Positions 35,148 to 44,144 of a stretch of DNA of 64,000 nucleotides are shown here, piece after piece. The first letter of the stretch is position 1; every line of letters starts with the position of its first letter. The stretch comes from Achromobacter sp. RTa. Its GTDB lineage: Bacteria; Pseudomonadota; Gammaproteobacteria; Burkholderiales; Burkholderiaceae_B. Position numbers and translations under genes: made by a program. The notes under the pieces were generated by a model that was given only the letters and a program-made list of their open reading frames with translations, had not been told where the DNA came from and did not search any database. The DNA is taken from contig NZ_JPYO01000042.1 of NCBI RefSeq assembly GCF_000757485.1, positions 248,197 to 312,196 on the forward strand, written 5' to 3'.

Positions 35148-36236
35148 ATGGTTGCCTCCGATACCCTGCTCAAAGCGCTGCAAGCCTGCCTGGACCCCAA
35201 CACCCGCAAGGACTTCGTTTCGGCGCGTGCGGTCAAGAACCTGGAAATCAGCCCCGACGGCGACGTTTCCTTCGATGTCGAACTGGGCTATCCCGCCAAA
35301 AGCCAGATACTGGCCTTGCGCCGCGCGCTGATTGGCGCGGCGAAGGCGGTCCCCGGCGTCCAGAACGTATCCGTCAATCTGCAAAGCGTCATCACGGCCC
35401 ACGCCGTGCAGCGGGGCGTCGCGCTCCTGCCCAACGTGAAGAACGTGATCGCCGTCGCCTCCGGCAAGGGCGGGGTCGGGAAAAGCACCACGGCCGTCAA
35501 CCTGGCGCTCGCCCTCGCCGCCGAAGGCGCCCGAGTGGGCCTGCTCGACGCGGATATCTATGGCCCCAGCCAGGCGCTGATGATGGGCATCGAAGGCCGC
35601 CCCCAGAGCGAAGACGGCGACACCATGGAGCCGCTGGAAAACTACGGCGTGCAGGTCATGTCCATCGGCTTCCTGGTTGACGCCGATGAAGCCATGATCT
35701 GGCGCGGCCCCATGGCCGTGCAGGCGCTCGAACAGCTCTTGCGCAAGACCAACTGGAAGAATCTCGATTACCTGGTCATCGACATGCCCCCGGGCACCGG
35801 CGACATTCACCTCACGCTCAGCCAGAAGGTGCCCGTCACCGGCGCCGTGGTCGTCACCACGCCGCAGGACATCGCCCTGTTGGACGCGCGCAAGGGGGTG
35901 AAGATGTTCGAGAAGGTCGGTGTCCCGATCCTGGGCGTGGTCGAAAACATGGCGGTGCACGTCTGTAGCCAGTGCGGGCACGTCGAGCACATTTTCGGCT
36001 CGGGCGGCGGCCAGAAAATGGCGGCGGACTATGGCCTGGACTATCTGGGCGCGCTGCCGCTGGACATCGATATCCGCCTCCAGGCCGACAGCGGGCGGCC
36101 TTCGGTGGTCTTCGACCCCGATGGCGAGGTCGCCGGCCTGTACAAGTCCCTGGCGCGCCAGGTGGCCGTGGCCGTGGCGGACATGGACAAGGACTACTCC
36201 TCGAAATTCTCGGCCATCTCCATCAAGCGGGCGTGA
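35148..36236 (+). CDS. mrp: Mrp/NBP35-family Fe-S cluster carrier ATPase
   Basis: A 362-residue protein with an N-terminal MIP18-like domain (SFDVELGYPAKSQ) and a P-loop domain. The deviant Walker A is SGKGGVGKST at 105-114, with LLDADIYGPS and DMPPGTGDIHLTL after it. A late CSQC motif (about residue 270) binds a bridging Fe-S cluster. These proteins deliver 4Fe-4S clusters to target enzymes. Here it heads the formate dehydrogenase operon, whose products need many clusters. I start at 35148 (MVASDTL); an upstream in-frame ATG at 35118 is less likely. The next gene begins 12 bases downstream. Confidence 0.93.
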   Translation: MVASDTLLKALQACLDPNTRKDFVSARAVKNLEISPDGDVSFDVELGYPAKSQILALRRALIGAAKAVPGVQNVSVNLQSVITAHAVQRGVALLPNVKNVIAVASGKGGVGKSTTAVNLALALAAEGARVGLLDADIYGPSQALMMGIEGRPQSEDGDTMEPLENYGVQVMSIGFLVDADEAMIWRGPMAVQALEQLLRKTNWKNLDYLVIDMPPGTGDIHLTLSQKVPVTGAVVVTTPQDIALLDARKGVKMFEKVGVPILGVVENMAVHVCSQCGHVEHIFGSGGGQKMAADYGLDYLGALPLDIDIRLQADSGRPSVVFDPDGEVAGLYKSLARQVAVAVADMDKDYSSKFSAISIKRA

Positions 36237-36248
36237 CGGAAGACGCTC

Positions 36249-36815
36249 ATGGAAACCTTCCCGCCCCTCCCCCTTACGCTGGAAGTCGCCGTGCTGATGC
36301 GCAAAGAGCGCATCACCGGCCCCATGAGCCGCTGGCAGGATTGGCGGTGGGTGCTCGAAGACGTCGTGATCAACGAACCGGGCTTCGGCGCCGCGCCGCG
36401 CCTGCTCTATCGGGACGACGCCCAGGAGCGCTGGCTGCATCCGGGCTTCACCGTGCGCCTATTCAAGGACGACGCGGAAGGTTATCTGCTCAACGCGTCG
36501 GCCCCCGCCCCCTGTTGGTTCGTGCTGTGGCGCATGGAAGAAAGCCCTTCCGTGGCGGAGGAATGCCTGGCGCGCCCGGAAATCGTCACCTTGAGCTATC
36601 ACGATGCCGGACGCTGGCTCGACGCCCAGGAAACCGTGGAACAGATACCCGCGCCGCCCGATATCGTGGCGTGGATCAAGGCCTTCGTGGCCACCTACTA
36701 CGTGCCCGAGCCCAAGCGGCGGCGGCGCCCGGCCAGCTTCCAATCGCTGCAGGACCGCTTCGGCAACCCGGCCTCCGTCACCACCCACAAGAAATTCGGC
36801 GGCGAGCAATCATGA
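36249..36815 (+). CDS. DUF3305 protein of formate dehydrogenase loci
   Basis: A 188-residue protein with the DUF3305 pattern: a GPMSRWQDWRWVLEDVV opening, WLHPGFTVRLFKDDAEGYLLN, and APCWFVLWRMEE. Its function is not established. The family is consistently found next to formate dehydrogenase genes, usually with DUF3306, so an assembly or maturation role is inferred. Its stop overlaps the DUF3306 start (ATGA). Confidence 0.88.
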   Translation: METFPPLPLTLEVAVLMRKERITGPMSRWQDWRWVLEDVVINEPGFGAAPRLLYRDDAQERWLHPGFTVRLFKDDAEGYLLNASAPAPCWFVLWRMEESPSVAEECLARPEIVTLSYHDAGRWLDAQETVEQIPAPPDIVAWIKAFVATYYVPEPKRRRRPASFQSLQDRFGNPASVTTHKKFGGEQS

Positions 36816-37435
36816 ACGAAGAACGCCGGTCAGGCTTCCTGCACCGCTGGTCGCGCAGGAAAATCGAGGCGCGGGAAGGTGGGATCCGGGAAGAAGCGCC
36901 GGCGCTCCCATCCGAGGCCGGAGAGATGCCCGAGGCCGACGCAACGCCGCTTGCGCCGCCCGAGCAACCGCACATCCCCCAGGCCGAACCCGAGCCTCCG
37001 ACGATGGACGACGTCCTCGAACTCACGCCCGACTCCGATTTCAGCCGCTTCGTGATCCGCGGCGTGACGCCCGAGGTCAAGAACGCGGCGCTCAAGAAGC
37101 TGTTTGCAGACCCGCATTACAACGTAATGGACGGGCTGGACACTTATATAGACGACTATTCGCAGTTGGCGCCGCTGCCGGAATCCGCCCTGCGCAAGAT
37201 GGCCGTAGCCAAGGTCCTCGGCTTTTTCGAGGAAGAGGCGCGCTGCGCCACCGCCCTGACCAATGGAGAGCAAGCGTCCCCGGCGCCCGCATGCGGGAAC
37301 GAGCCGGAAACGAATGATGCCGGCTTGGCGGACCCGGGCGGCGATGCCGCCTCCGCCTTGCCGGCGCCCGCCGATTCCCCCGCCAGCCCCGCTTCCGCCG
37401 CCGTGCCGGAGCCGCCTGCGAGAACCAAGCCATGA
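36812..37435 (+). CDS. DUF3306 protein of formate dehydrogenase loci
   Basis: A 207-residue protein starting with GFLHRWSRRKIEAREG, the DUF3306 N-terminus. The conserved core follows: SDFSRFVIRGVTPEVKNAAL and LFADPHYNVMDGLDTYIDDY. The C-terminal 60 residues are Ala/Pro-rich and poorly conserved in style. It overlaps both neighbours by four bases (ATGA). The role is unknown; its fixed pairing with DUF3305 and the polyferredoxin points to enzyme assembly. Confidence 0.88.
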   Translation: MNEERRSGFLHRWSRRKIEAREGGIREEAPALPSEAGEMPEADATPLAPPEQPHIPQAEPEPPTMDDVLELTPDSDFSRFVIRGVTPEVKNAALKKLFADPHYNVMDGLDTYIDDYSQLAPLPESALRKMAVAKVLGFFEEEARCATALTNGEQASPAPACGNEPETNDAGLADPGGDAASALPAPADSPASPASAAVPEPPARTKP

Positions 37436-39528
37436 CCACACTCATCTGCGACTGCAATCGCACCATGCCTCTCGCGCCCGACGCGCTGGGCAAGGCGCTG
37501 GGCGAAACCCTGACCCTGCATTCCACGCTGTGCCGCCTCGACGCGGGAGCCTTCCAGCAAGCCATACGCGGTGAAAGCGATGTCGTGGTGGCCTGTACGC
37601 AGGAAAAGCGCCTGTTCGCGGAACTGGGAGCGGCCACCGAAGGCGCGGCCGCTCCGGTGAAGTTCATCAATATCCGCGAGACCGGCGGCTGGAGCCGCGA
37701 CGCCGGCCAGGCCATGCCGAAGCTGGCGGCGCTGCTTGCGGCGGCCCATCTGCCCGATCCGGATCCCGTTGCGACCGTCACGTACAAAAGCGCGGGCCGC
37801 CTGTTGATCATCGGCCCGCTGGACCGCGCCGAACAGGCTGCCGCCCTGCTCGACGACGTGCTGAACGTCACGATATTCGCCCAAGGGTTCGGCGGACTCG
37901 GCGGCGCCCAGGACCGGCGGTTTCCCATACTGTCCGGCCGGCTGGGGGCCGTGACCGGCTGGCTGGGCGCCTTCGAAGCGCAATGGACCCAGGACAATCC
38001 CATCGACCTGGATCTCTGCACCCGCTGCAACGCCTGCCTGGCCGCCTGTCCCGAAGGCGCGATCGGGCTGGACTACCAGGTCGACGCCGAGCGATGCCGA
38101 TCACACCGGGACTGCGTCGCCTCCTGTAAGGTGGCGGGCGCGATCGACTTCAACCGCCCGCCGGAAACCTACGCCGAAACCTTCGACCTGGTGCTGAACG
38201 TTGGCACGCATCCGGTATTCACCCGCCATGCGCCGCCGCAAGGCTATTTCACCTGGGACGGCACCGATGCGGGCGTGCTATTGCGGCTGCGCGACATGGT
38301 GGGCGAGTTCGAAAAACCCAAGTTCTTCGACTACAAGCAGAAGCTCTGCGCCCATAGCCGCAATGGCACCGTGGGCTGCGACGCCTGCGTGCAGATCTGC
38401 TCCGCCGAAGCGATTTCCAGCGATGTCCGCAACCAGCAGATAAAGGTCAATCCCAACCTCTGCGTCGGCTGCGGCGCCTGTACCACCGTCTGTCCAACCG
38501 GGGCCATCAGCTACAGCTATCCCCGCGCGACCGATCAGGGCGTGCGCCTGCGCACGCTGCTGTCGACCTACGCGCGAGCGGGCGGCCGGGACGCCATCGT
38601 GCTATTGCACAGCCAGGACCAAGGCCAGGACCTCATCGGCCAGCTCGGCCGCGCTGCCTCGCTGGGCGTGGCCCATGGCGTTCCAGCCAACGTCATACCG
38701 GTATCGCTCTGGCATACCGCAAGCCTGGGCGCTGATCTTTGGCTTTCGGCCGTGGCCTACGGCGCCAGCCAGATCGCCGTACTGGCCACCGGCGAAGAAG
38801 CGCCGCAATACCTGGACGGCCTGGCCGCACAGATGGACGTGGCCCAAACCGTGCTAAACGGCCTGGGTTATGCCGGGCGACATCTGCACCTGATCCGCGA
38901 ATCCGACGCGGCGGGGTTGGACCGGACGCTGCTTGCGCTGGCCGGCGGCAAGCCGCAGGCGCCCGCCGAACACGCGCGCCATGCCGTGGCGCCGGAAAAG
39001 CGGACCACGCTTGAACTGGCGCTGGACCACCTGATCGCCCATGCTCCGGCCCCGCTGCCGCAGGCCATCCCGCTGCCTGCCGGGGCCCCGGGGACGGGAG
39101 CCGCGCTGGGCGGGCTGGAAGTCGATAGCGAACGCTGCACGCTTTGCATGAGCTGCGTGGGCGCCTGTCCGTCCAGCGCGCTCCTGGACAATCCCCAGGC
39201 GCCGCAGCTGCGCTTCCTGGAAAAGAACTGCGTGCAATGCGGCCTGTGCGTCACCACCTGCCCAGAGCAGGCGATCAAGCTGGCGCCCCGCCTGTTGCTG
39301 ACGCCCCAGCGCAAGGAAGCCGTCGTCGTCAACGAGACCCAGCCCTTTCACTGCGTGCGCTGCAACAAGCCTTTTGGCACGGTCAAGGGCGTCGAAGCCA
39401 TGCTCGGCCGACTGGCGGGCCACTCCATGTTCCAGGGAGCCGCGCTCGAACGCCTGAAGATGTGCGGCGACTGCCGCGTCATCGAACTGTACTCGTCCGA
39501 AAACGAAACCAAGATCACGCAACTATGA
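37432..39528 (+). CDS. Large polyferredoxin (about six 4Fe-4S motifs) of the formate dehydrogenase locus
   Basis: A 698-residue cytoplasmic-looking protein. Cys motifs in order are CTRCNACLAACP, CRSHRDCVASC, CAHSRNGTVGCDACVQIC, CVGCGACTTVCP, CTLCMSCVGACP and CVQCGLCVTTCP. A C-terminal pair of CxxC motifs (CVRCNKPF and CGDCRV), possibly a zinc or extra cluster site, follows. A cluster-free region lies at about 370-560. Proteins of this type sit between DUF3306 and TorD genes in formate dehydrogenase loci. An electron-transfer or Fe-S storage/assembly role is inferred. It is translationally coupled to the next gene (ATGA). Confidence 0.87.
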   Translation: MTTLICDCNRTMPLAPDALGKALGETLTLHSTLCRLDAGAFQQAIRGESDVVVACTQEKRLFAELGAATEGAAAPVKFINIRETGGWSRDAGQAMPKLAALLAAAHLPDPDPVATVTYKSAGRLLIIGPLDRAEQAAALLDDVLNVTIFAQGFGGLGGAQDRRFPILSGRLGAVTGWLGAFEAQWTQDNPIDLDLCTRCNACLAACPEGAIGLDYQVDAERCRSHRDCVASCKVAGAIDFNRPPETYAETFDLVLNVGTHPVFTRHAPPQGYFTWDGTDAGVLLRLRDMVGEFEKPKFFDYKQKLCAHSRNGTVGCDACVQICSAEAISSDVRNQQIKVNPNLCVGCGACTTVCPTGAISYSYPRATDQGVRLRTLLSTYARAGGRDAIVLLHSQDQGQDLIGQLGRAASLGVAHGVPANVIPVSLWHTASLGADLWLSAVAYGASQIAVLATGEEAPQYLDGLAAQMDVAQTVLNGLGYAGRHLHLIRESDAAGLDRTLLALAGGKPQAPAEHARHAVAPEKRTTLELALDHLIAHAPAPLPQAIPLPAGAPGTGAALGGLEVDSERCTLCMSCVGACPSSALLDNPQAPQLRFLEKNCVQCGLCVTTCPEQAIKLAPRLLLTPQRKEAVVVNETQPFHCVRCNKPFGTVKGVEAMLGRLAGHSMFQGAALERLKMCGDCRVIELYSSENETKITQL

Positions 39529-40154
39529 CCGTTTCCGCGTCCGCCGCCATCCCCCCTCCTTCGGATTTCGACGAGGAAGTCGCCCGCGCCGACATCTACG
39601 GCCTGCTGGCCCAATTGTTCTACGCTCCGCCGCCGCCCGAACTGCTGGAGGCCCTGCGCCAGGCCGAGCCGCACGCGCCGGATGCGGGCAGTTTCCTCGA
39701 AACCCCGTGGCAGGACCTGATGCGCGAGGCGCGGGCCCTGGACGACGCCGCCATCGCCGCCGAGTACGACGCCCTGTTCGGCGGTATGGGAAAACCGGAG
39801 GTCTATCTGTTCGGCTCACACTACCTGACCGGCTTCCTGAATGAAAAGCCCCTGGTCGGACTGCGCAACGACCTGCAGGCGCTGGGGTTAGCGCGCGACC
39901 CCTCCGTGTCCGAAACCGAGGACCACATCGCCTTCCTGTGCGAGGTCATGCGCTACCTGATCGCCGGCGACGATGCCAGCGTGTCCAACCTGGCCCGCCA
40001 GCGCGAGTTCTTCAGCGCGCACATCCAGCCCTGGGTCCACGACATGGCCGCGGCCATTGCCGCCCACCCCGCCGCGCGCTTCTACGCGCGGTCGGCGGCC
40101 TTTATCCAGGCATTCGCGAGCGTCGAGGCCCAAGGGTTCGATATGCTGGGATGA
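39525..40154 (+). CDS. TorD/DmsD-family redox enzyme maturation chaperone
   Basis: A 209-residue helical protein of the TorD family. Visible motifs are ARADIYGLLAQLFYAPPP, AAEYDALFGGMGKPEVYLFGSHYLTGFL, and the family signature EDHIAFLCEVMRYL. These chaperones bind the twin-arginine leader of a molybdo/tungsto-enzyme until the cofactor is inserted; the client here is presumably the FdhA encoded downstream. The ATG overlaps the polyferredoxin stop. It ends the first tightly coupled gene block, and a 148-base gap follows. Confidence 0.9.
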   Translation: MTVSASAAIPPPSDFDEEVARADIYGLLAQLFYAPPPPELLEALRQAEPHAPDAGSFLETPWQDLMREARALDDAAIAAEYDALFGGMGKPEVYLFGSHYLTGFLNEKPLVGLRNDLQALGLARDPSVSETEDHIAFLCEVMRYLIAGDDASVSNLARQREFFSAHIQPWVHDMAAAIAAHPAARFYARSAAFIQAFASVEAQGFDMLG

Positions 40155-40235
40155 CCGGCCGAAGTGAACTGATTCCCGTCTGCAATTCGGCATCCGCTAT
40201 TGTGCGGTGCAACCTGCGACTCGTCCGTTAGGCGG

Positions 40236-40264
40236 TTGTCCTGCCCAGGGGCACGGGGTACATT
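40236..40264 (+). promoter_or_regulatory. Candidate internal promoter before the fdh structural genes
   Basis: TTGTCC-N17-TACATT in the 148-base gap before the Tat-signal gene gives four of six matches in each sigma-70 box with ideal spacing. It would allow the structural genes to be expressed apart from the upstream assembly genes. Confidence 0.35.
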
Positions 40265-40302
40265 ATGCAAAGAATTTCATAGCTAAATACCAGGAGACGA
40301 CC

Positions 40303-40506
40303 ATGTCGCAAAGCCCGACCAATCGTTCGCGCCGCAAATTCTTCGCGGGTACGGCCACGGTAGGCGCCGCTGCCGTAGGGGCCGTCGTTCTCCCCGGTGT
40401 ACAGGCCAAGCCGGCTGCCGCGGATGCGCAGCCCGCGCCCGAGCAGGGCGGCGGCTATCGACTGAGCGAACACGTCAAGCGCTACTACAAGACCACCCTC
40501 GTTTGA
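40303..40506 (+). CDS. Small twin-arginine-signal protein of formate dehydrogenase loci
   Basis: A 67-residue protein consisting of a twin-arginine signal (SRRKFFAGTATVGAAAVGAV) and a short mature part ending RLSEHVKRYYKTTLV. It matches the 'formate dehydrogenase region TAT target' small proteins, which occur just before the catalytic subunit gene. It has a strong ribosome site (AGGAG) and a 13-base gap to fdhA. It may be a small accessory subunit or an escort for export; the function is unproven. Confidence 0.87.
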   Translation: MSQSPTNRSRRKFFAGTATVGAAAVGAVVLPGVQAKPAAADAQPAPEQGGGYRLSEHVKRYYKTTLV

Positions 40507-40519
40507 TACGGAGCCCGGC

Positions 40520-43489
40520 ATGTTGCTGACCAAGAAAACCAGCGGAGCCGCTGCGGGCGCCTCCGAGTCGCGATTCGTTCAGAGCCTGCGCCGCGGCATG
40601 GCGCAAGCGCTGCCCACCATGGACCGCCGCTCTTTCCTGCGCCGCTCGGGGCTGGGCGTGGGCGCCGGCCTTGCCGCCACCCAGCTGTCGCTGCTCAAGC
40701 GGGCGGAAGCAGCCGAAGGCAAGAACGGGGTGGCCATCGGCAACACCAAGATCGAAGTGCGCCGCACCGTCTGTACGCACTGTTCCGTGGGATGCGCGGT
40801 GGACGCCGTCGTCGAGAACGGCGTCTGGGTGCGCCAGGAGCCGGTGTTCGATTCGCCCATCAACCTGGGCGCGCATTGCGCCAAGGGCGCATCCGTGCGC
40901 GAGCACGGGCACGGCGAGCACCGCCTGCGGTATCCCATGAAGCTGGTCAACGGCAAATATCAGCGCATCAGCTGGGACACCGCCTACGCGGAGATCACCG
41001 CCAAGCTGATGCAATTGCGCAAGGAAAGCGGGCCCGACTCGGTCTACTGGATCGGCTCCTCCAAGCACAACAACGAGCAATCGTATCTGCTGCGCAAGTT
41101 CGTCAGCTTCTGGGGCAGCAACAACTGCGACCACCAGGCGCGCATCTGCCACTCGACCACGGTGGCCGGCGTTGCGAATACATGGGGCTACGGCGCCATG
41201 ACCAATTCGTACAACGACATGCAGAACTCCAAGGTGGCGCTGTACATCGGCTCCAACGCCGCCGAGGCTCACCCGGTATCGATGCTGCACATGCTGCACG
41301 CCAAGGAAACCGGCTGCAAGATGATCGTGGTCGACCCGCGCTTCACCCGCACCGCGGCCAAGGCCGACCATTACGTGCGCATCCGCTCGGGCACCGACAT
41401 CCCCTTCCTGTTCGGCCTGCTGTACCACGTCTTCAAGAACGGCTGGGAAGACAAGGCGTACATCGACGCGCGCGTCTACGGCATGGACCAGGTCAAGGCC
41501 GACATCCTGGCCAAATGGACACCCGACAAGGTCGAGGACGCCTGTGGCGTCGACGAAGCGACCATGTTCAAGGTGGCCAAGCTGATGCACGAAAACCGCC
41601 CCGGCACGCTCGTGTGGTGCATGGGCCAGACCCAGCACTCGATCGGCAACGCCATGGTGCGCGCCTCCTGTATCGTGCAGCTGGCGCTGGGCAACGTCGG
41701 CAAGTCGGGCGGCGGCGCCAACATCTTCCGCGGCCACGACAACGTGCAAGGCGCCACCGACGTGGGCCCCAACCCGGATTCGCTGCCGGGCTATTACGGC
41801 CTGGCCGAAGGTTCCTGGAAGCACTTCGCCCACATCTGGGGCGTCGATTACGAATGGATCAAGGGCCGCTATGCGTCGCCGGCCATGATGACCAAGCCGG
41901 GCATCACCGTGTCGCGCTGGATCGACGGCGTGCTCGAAAACCCCGACCTCATCGACCAGGAAACCAATCTGCGCGCCGTGTTCTATTGGGGGCACGCGCC
42001 CAACTCGCAGACGCGCGGACTGGAAATGAAGCGCGCCATGGACAAGCTGGATCTCCTGGTGGTGGTCGACCCCTATCCGTCCGCCACCGCCGCGATGGCC
42101 GCCATGCCCGGCAAGGCGGAGGACCTCAACCCCAACCGGGCGGTCTATCTGCTGCCCGCCGCCACGCAATTCGAGACCAACGGCAGTTGCACCGCGTCGA
42201 ACCGCTCGCTGCAATGGCGCGAAAAAGTCATCGAACCGCTGTGGGAAAGCCGCACCGACCACATGATCATGTACCAGCTTGCCGAGAAACTGGGCTTCGG
42301 CAAAGAACTCTGCAAGAACTACAAGATGCAGAAGGTCAAGGACATGGACGAGCCGGTCGTCGAGGACATCCTGCGCGAGATCAACGCCACGTGCTGGACC
42401 ATCGGCTATACCGGCCAGAGCCCCGAACGCCTGAAGGCGCACATGCGCAACATGCAGATGTTCGATGTAAAGACGCTGCGCGCCAAGGGAGGCAAGGATG
42501 CCGAAACCGGCTACGACCTGACGGGCGACTACTTCGGCCTTCCCTGGCCCTGTTGGGGCACGCCGAGCCTGAAACACCCGGGCACGGCCAACCTGTACGA
42601 CACCAGCTTGAACGTCATGGACGGCGGCGGAAATTTCCGCGCCAACTTCGGGGTTGAACGCAATGGCGTGAACCTGCTGGCCGAGGACGGCTCGCACTCC
42701 AAGGGCGCGGACCTCACCACCGGCTATCCCGAGTTCGACCACGTGCTGCTGAAGAAGCTGGGCTGGTGGGACGATCTCACGGCGGAGGAAAAGGCGGCGG
42801 CCGAAGGCAAGAACTGGAAGACCGATCCGTCCGGCGGCATCATCCGCGTGGTCATGAAAATACACGGATGCTACCCATTCGGAAACGCCAAGGCGCGCGC
42901 CGTGGTCTGGAACTTCCCCGACGCGATTCCGCAGCACCGCGAACCGATCTACGGCACGCGTCCGGACCTGGTCGAAAAGTACCCGGCCCAGGCCGACCTG
43001 AAAACGTTCTGGCGCCTGCCCACGCTGTACACCTCGCTGCAGCAGAAGAACGTTGCCGAAAAGCTGTACGAGAAATTCCCGCTCATCCTCACCTCGGGCC
43101 GGCTGGTCGAGTACGAGGGCGGTGGCGAGGAAACGCGCTCCAACCCGTGGCTGGCCGAACTGCAGCAGGAAATGTTCGTCGAGCTCAACCCCAAGGCGGC
43201 CGCCGACCGCGGCATCCGCAACGGCGATCGCTGCTGGGTCGTGACGCCCACGGGCGCGCGCCTGAATGTGCAGGCCCTGGTCACGGAACGCGTGGGCGCC
43301 GACACCGCCTTCATGCCTTTCCACTTTTCGGGCCGCTGGCAAGGCCAGGACCTGCTCGCCCACTATCCCGAAGGCGCCGCGCCCATCGTGCGCGGCGAGG
43401 CCGTGAACACCGGCACCACGTACGGCTACGACTCCGTGACGATGATGCAGGAAACCAAGACCACCATCTGCAACATAGAAAGAGCTTAA
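40520..43489 (+). CDS. fdhA: Formate dehydrogenase catalytic alpha subunit (Mo/W-bis-MGD, cysteine type)
   Basis: A 989-residue enzyme that oxidises formate to CO2 on the periplasmic side. The Tat signal is at 34-55 (MDRRSFLRRSGLGVGAG). The 4Fe-4S ligands are Cys85, Cys88, Cys92 and Cys120. The metal ligand is Cys210, followed by catalytic His211 (RICHSTT), where FDH-N-type enzymes have selenocysteine; no in-frame TGA is needed. Bis-MGD-binding segments (GSNAAEAHPV, GGGANIFRGHDNVQG) and the C-terminal domain (TSGRLVEYEGGGEETRSNPW) are complete. A tungstate importer and cofactor genes are nearby, so tungsten may replace molybdenum. Confidence 0.96.
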   Translation: MLLTKKTSGAAAGASESRFVQSLRRGMAQALPTMDRRSFLRRSGLGVGAGLAATQLSLLKRAEAAEGKNGVAIGNTKIEVRRTVCTHCSVGCAVDAVVENGVWVRQEPVFDSPINLGAHCAKGASVREHGHGEHRLRYPMKLVNGKYQRISWDTAYAEITAKLMQLRKESGPDSVYWIGSSKHNNEQSYLLRKFVSFWGSNNCDHQARICHSTTVAGVANTWGYGAMTNSYNDMQNSKVALYIGSNAAEAHPVSMLHMLHAKETGCKMIVVDPRFTRTAAKADHYVRIRSGTDIPFLFGLLYHVFKNGWEDKAYIDARVYGMDQVKADILAKWTPDKVEDACGVDEATMFKVAKLMHENRPGTLVWCMGQTQHSIGNAMVRASCIVQLALGNVGKSGGGANIFRGHDNVQGATDVGPNPDSLPGYYGLAEGSWKHFAHIWGVDYEWIKGRYASPAMMTKPGITVSRWIDGVLENPDLIDQETNLRAVFYWGHAPNSQTRGLEMKRAMDKLDLLVVVDPYPSATAAMAAMPGKAEDLNPNRAVYLLPAATQFETNGSCTASNRSLQWREKVIEPLWESRTDHMIMYQLAEKLGFGKELCKNYKMQKVKDMDEPVVEDILREINATCWTIGYTGQSPERLKAHMRNMQMFDVKTLRAKGGKDAETGYDLTGDYFGLPWPCWGTPSLKHPGTANLYDTSLNVMDGGGNFRANFGVERNGVNLLAEDGSHSKGADLTTGYPEFDHVLLKKLGWWDDLTAEEKAAAEGKNWKTDPSGGIIRVVMKIHGCYPFGNAKARAVVWNFPDAIPQHREPIYGTRPDLVEKYPAQADLKTFWRLPTLYTSLQQKNVAEKLYEKFPLILTSGRLVEYEGGGEETRSNPWLAELQQEMFVELNPKAAADRGIRNGDRCWVVTPTGARLNVQALVTERVGADTAFMPFHFSGRWQGQDLLAHYPEGAAPIVRGEAVNTGTTYGYDSVTMMQETKTTICNIERA

Positions 43490-43499
43490 GGAGAGCGCA

Positions 43500-44144
43500 A
43501 TGGCTCGCATGAAATTTGTCTGTGATGCGGAACGGTGTATCGAGTGCAATAGCTGCGTCACCGCCTGCAAGAACGAACATGAAGTTCCCTGGGGGGTCAA
43601 CCGCCGCCGCGTGGTCACGCTCAACGATGGCGTGCCGGGCGAAAAATCCATCTCGGTGGCCTGCATGCATTGCAGCGACGCGCCCTGCATGGCGGTCTGC
43701 CCCGTGAACTGCTTCTATCGCACCGACGAAGGCGTGGTCCTGCATAACAAGGACACCTGTATCGGATGCGGCTACTGTTCCTACGCCTGTCCTTTCGGCG
43801 CGCCGCAATTCCCTTCCGAGGGCAATTTCGGAGTGCGCGGCAAGATGGACAAATGCACGTTCTGCGCGGGCGGGCCGGAGGAACACGGCAGCGCGGCGGA
43901 GTTCGAAAAGTACGGGCGCAACCGCCTGGCCGAAGGCAAGCTGCCGGCCTGTGCTGAGATGTGCTCGACCAAGGCCCTGCTCGCCGGCGACGGAGACGTA
44001 GTGGCCGACATCTTCCGCACCCGAGTCCTGCATCGCGGCAAGGGCGCCGAAGTCTGGGGCTGGGGCACTGCCTATGGTTCGCAGCAGGCCGGCCAGCCGC
44101 CGGCCGGCCAACAGCAATCCCAACCCGCGAAGGCCAAGCCATGA
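43500..44144 (+). CDS. fdhB: Formate dehydrogenase iron-sulfur beta subunit
   Basis: A 214-residue ferredoxin-like subunit carrying four 4Fe-4S motifs: CIECNSCVTACK, CMHCSDAPCMAVCP, CIGCGYCSYACP, and CTFC with the later CAEMC. It passes electrons from FdhA to the cytochrome b subunit. Unlike E. coli FdnH it has no C-terminal transmembrane helix; the tail is Gln/Pro-rich. The ATG follows GGAGAG, 10 bases after fdhA. Its stop overlaps the lipoprotein start. Confidence 0.94.
   Translation: MARMKFVCDAERCIECNSCVTACKNEHEVPWGVNRRRVVTLNDGVPGEKSISVACMHCSDAPCMAVCPVNCFYRTDEGVVLHNKDTCIGCGYCSYACPFGAPQFPSEGNFGVRGKMDKCTFCAGGPEEHGSAAEFEKYGRNRLAEGKLPACAEMCSTKALLAGDGDVVADIFRTRVLHRGKGAEVWGWGTAYGSQQAGQPPAGQQQSQPAKAKP

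Noticed and set aside
40250..40272. A sigma-54 promoter before the Tat-signal gene
   Set aside because: A GG-N10-GC spacing exists but the flanking bases do not match TGGCAC/TTGCA; the sigma-70-like match is better.
40475..43690. A 1071-codon open frame on the minus strand opposite fdhA
   Set aside because: It mirrors the codon pattern of fdhA, is His/Val/Arg-rich without any domain, and the plus-strand protein has complete motifs. Long antisense frames are expected in such GC-rich DNA.
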